This document shows, one piece after another, positions 62,770 through 64,000 of a stretch of DNA of 64,000 nucleotides. The stretch's first letter is position 1. The number at the start of each line of letters is the position of its first letter. Made by a program: the position numbers and the translations under genes. Origin of the DNA: Pacificimonas sp963710205 (GTDB lineage Bacteria; Pseudomonadota; Alphaproteobacteria; Sphingomonadales; Sphingomonadaceae); assembly GCA_963710205.1 (NCBI GenBank), contig CAVPZG010000007.1, forward strand, positions 215,413 to 279,412, written 5' to 3'. The notes beneath the pieces are model-generated. The model did not search any database, had not been told where the DNA came from, and worked only from the letters and a program-made list of their open reading frames with translations.

Positions 62770-62890
62770 CAGCGTTAAGACTTTCCTAATAAATTAATGA
62801 GGTGATGCACCTACGGCATGCACGCGCCCGTATCTCCCCACGCATGTACCCGGTTCTCTCTTTCCGGAACATGCGCTCAAAAGGGGAGAA

Positions 62891-63070
62891 ATGGCGATCA
62901 TGGTCATGGGGACGTTTACCTGTTCCTTGCTGTGCACAACCTCAATCCAGGCCGTGCAGTCCAGCCATCCGCACTTCTCTCCGTTGCAAGTCGGGCAGTT
63001 CCGGTCGCACCCCCGCCTCCGGAACTGTCCTTCTTGCAAAATGAGTTCCTTGCAACGGAGATCATTATGA
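62891..63070 (+). CDS. Possible 59-residue leader ORF overlapping the adhesin start
   Basis: The ORF starts at an ATG directly after AAGGGGAGAA, a strong ribosome-binding site, and reads MAIMVMGTFTCSLLCTTSI followed by a His/Pro/Ser-rich part and a CPSC motif. Its stop overlaps the adhesin ATG (ATGA at 63067-63070). Its codons cover a nested hairpin that would hide the adhesin ribosome-binding site. Coding status is uncertain because the amino-acid composition is unusual; it may serve only to open the hairpin. Confidence 0.4.
   Translation: MAIMVMGTFTCSLLCTTSIQAVQSSHPHFSPLQVGQFRSHPRLRNCPSCKMSSLQRRSL
62978..63061 (+). promoter_or_regulatory. Nested hairpin covering the adhesin ribosome-binding site
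   Basis: A perfect 13-bp inverted repeat (TCTCCGTTGCAAG at 62978-62990 and CTTGCAACGGAGA at 63049-63061) encloses a second stem (GGGCAGTTCCGG at 62993-63004 with CCGGAACTGTCC at 63019-63030, one G-U). The right outer arm contains the GGAG six bases before the adhesin ATG, so in RNA the site would be buried unless the structure is opened. Confidence 0.65.
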
Positions 63071-64000
63071 CAGTTCATTTAGCGAAACACGGCCTTTTCC
63101 TCATGGCCGCAAGCACGCTCGCCGTCCTCGCCGCGCAGCCTGCGCTGGCCGACGACACCGCGCCCTGCAATGACGGCGCGAATACCAGCAGCACCGAATG
63201 CGGCACGGGCAGCACAGCGACCGCGGACGGCGCGACCGCTGTAGGCGCCGGCGCTTCCGCCACGGGCACGGACGCAGTCGCCATCGGCGGCGACGATGCC
63301 GGAACCGATCCCGCGACCGCGTCCGCAGCCTCGACCGTCGCCGTCGGCGGCGAAAGCGATGCCACCGCACCCGGAGCAACGGCGCTCGGCTGGCAGGCGC
63401 AGGCGACCGGTGCGATGGGCACGGCGGTCGGCCATCAGACCACCGCCTCCGGCGACCAGAGTTTTGCCGCCGCCGAGGACGCTGTCGCCAGCGGCACCAA
63501 CGCCATCGCCATCGGCAACACCGCGCTGGCATCAGGCGGTGATGCGGTTGCGATTGGCGGCAATCGTGACGGTGCGATGGGCAGCGCGACCATGGCGACG
63601 GGCGCTTCGACGACAGCGGTTGGCGGACAGGCGCTTGCCACCGCAACAGCCGCGACCGCGTTTGGCTGGCGCGCCGAAGCAACAGCGGAACGTGCCACGG
63701 CGCTCGGCCATCTCGCCACAGCGCAGGGTGTCCGCTCCATCGCGGTGGGTGAAAATGCCGACGCGCAGAGCGATAACGCCACCGCCATCGGCAATGAGGC
63801 GATTGCGAATGGCATCGACGCCCTTGCGATTGGCGACACCGCGAACGCCACTGGCAATTCGACAACGGCCGTCGGCGGGGAGAGCATCGCGTCCACGCCT
63901 GGATCGACCGCGCTCGGCTGGCAGGCCGTCGCCTCCGGCGCGATGGGCACGGCCGTGGGCCACCAGACAACCGCGTCCGGTGACCAGAGCTTCGCGGGCG
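63067..64000 (+). CDS. YadA-like trimeric autotransporter adhesin, N-terminal part (runs off window)
   Basis: The first 311 codons are in the window. A signal peptide (MTVHLAKHGLFLMAASTLAVLAAQPALA) is followed by repeats of the YadA/Hia head type with the AVAIG/TAVG core (GATAVGAGASATGTDAVAIGGDDA, SGTNAIAIGNTALASGGDAVAIGG, NATAIGNEAIANGIDALAIGDTA). These fold as a left-handed trimeric beta-roll. A larger block (ALGWQAxAxGAMGTAVGHQTTASGDQSFA) recurs 176 residues apart. The stalk and C-terminal membrane anchor lie beyond the window. It is probably surface-exposed and used for attachment, perhaps controlled by the upstream ECF system. Confidence 0.85.
   Translation, partial: MTVHLAKHGLFLMAASTLAVLAAQPALADDTAPCNDGANTSSTECGTGSTATADGATAVGAGASATGTDAVAIGGDDAGTDPATASAASTVAVGGESDATAPGATALGWQAQATGAMGTAVGHQTTASGDQSFAAAEDAVASGTNAIAIGNTALASGGDAVAIGGNRDGAMGSATMATGASTTAVGGQALATATAATAFGWRAEATAERATALGHLATAQGVRSIAVGENADAQSDNATAIGNEAIANGIDALAIGDTANATGNSTTAVGGESIASTPGSTALGWQAVASGAMGTAVGHQTTASGDQSFAG

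Noticed and set aside
62794..63078. 94-codon Cys-containing frame on the minus strand before the adhesin
   Set aside because: Opposite to the leader ORF and hairpin; no ribosome-binding site and no family resemblance.
63632..63970. Arg/Ser-rich frames on the minus strand opposite the adhesin repeats
   Set aside because: Low-complexity translations caused by the repeat structure of the adhesin gene.

Overview
The window is high-GC DNA from an alphaproteobacterium, most probably a member of Sphingomonadales. This rests on the fused str-S10-spc-alpha ribosomal superoperon with adk and secY inside it, an S5 protein with a long Gly/Arg extension, a methionine synthase split over two adjacent genes, an ArsR-methyltransferase fusion heading the metF/metH operon, and a single PEP-CTERM protein. 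The order-level assignment is inference; no rRNA or tRNA gene was seen.

Layout. 1-7 kb: purT followed by an ArsC/Spx-like gene cut by the window edge, a CHMI-like protein, two adjacent HhH-GPD iron-sulfur DNA glycosylases, guaA, a secreted His/Arg-rich protein, a thioesterase and an iron-type alcohol dehydrogenase. 7.6-26.9 kb: one minus-strand superoperon from rpsL to rplQ (27 ribosomal proteins plus fusA, tuf, secY, adk, rpoA), with a strong-looking promoter upstream of rpsL and a bidirectional terminator after rplQ. A small palindromic repeat element lies between secY and rplO. 26.8-35.3 kb: a coupled pair of small unknown ORFs, a secreted amidohydrolase, a PilZ protein, a nuclease toxin with its immunity gene, secA and a PAS-GGDEF protein. 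35.3-43 kb: argJ with a GST-like protein, then the methionine-cycle operon (ArsR-methyltransferase, metF, metH N-part, metH C-part) behind a 22-bp perfect palindrome. 43-57 kb: mlaA, a methyltransferase, an acidic lipoprotein, a MATE transporter, a vanadium haloperoxidase, groES-groEL under CIRCE, sppA, a small secreted protein, a second methyltransferase (frameshifted), a PEP-CTERM protein and lepA.

57.1-60.5 kb is a visibly AT-richer island holding a three-gene modification/defence locus: Vsr endonuclease, C5-cytosine methyltransferase, and a GHKL (MORC/MutL-like) ATPase whose C-terminus carries a PD-(D/E)XK-type nuclease motif. The ATPase-nuclease is split by a one-base frame change just after its ATPase domain. 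60.6-64 kb: a DCC-family oxidoreductase (frameshifted), an ECF sigma/anti-sigma pair, a possible 59-residue leader ORF that overlaps the next start, and the beginning of a YadA-like trimeric autotransporter that runs off the window.

The most interesting items are the Vsr-methyltransferase-GHKL/nuclease locus, the toxin-immunity pair next to secA, the operator of the methionine-cycle operon, the hairpin-plus-overlapping-ORF arrangement in front of the adhesin, and four independent single-base frame disruptions between 45 and 61 kb. These last raise the question of sequence quality versus real decay.
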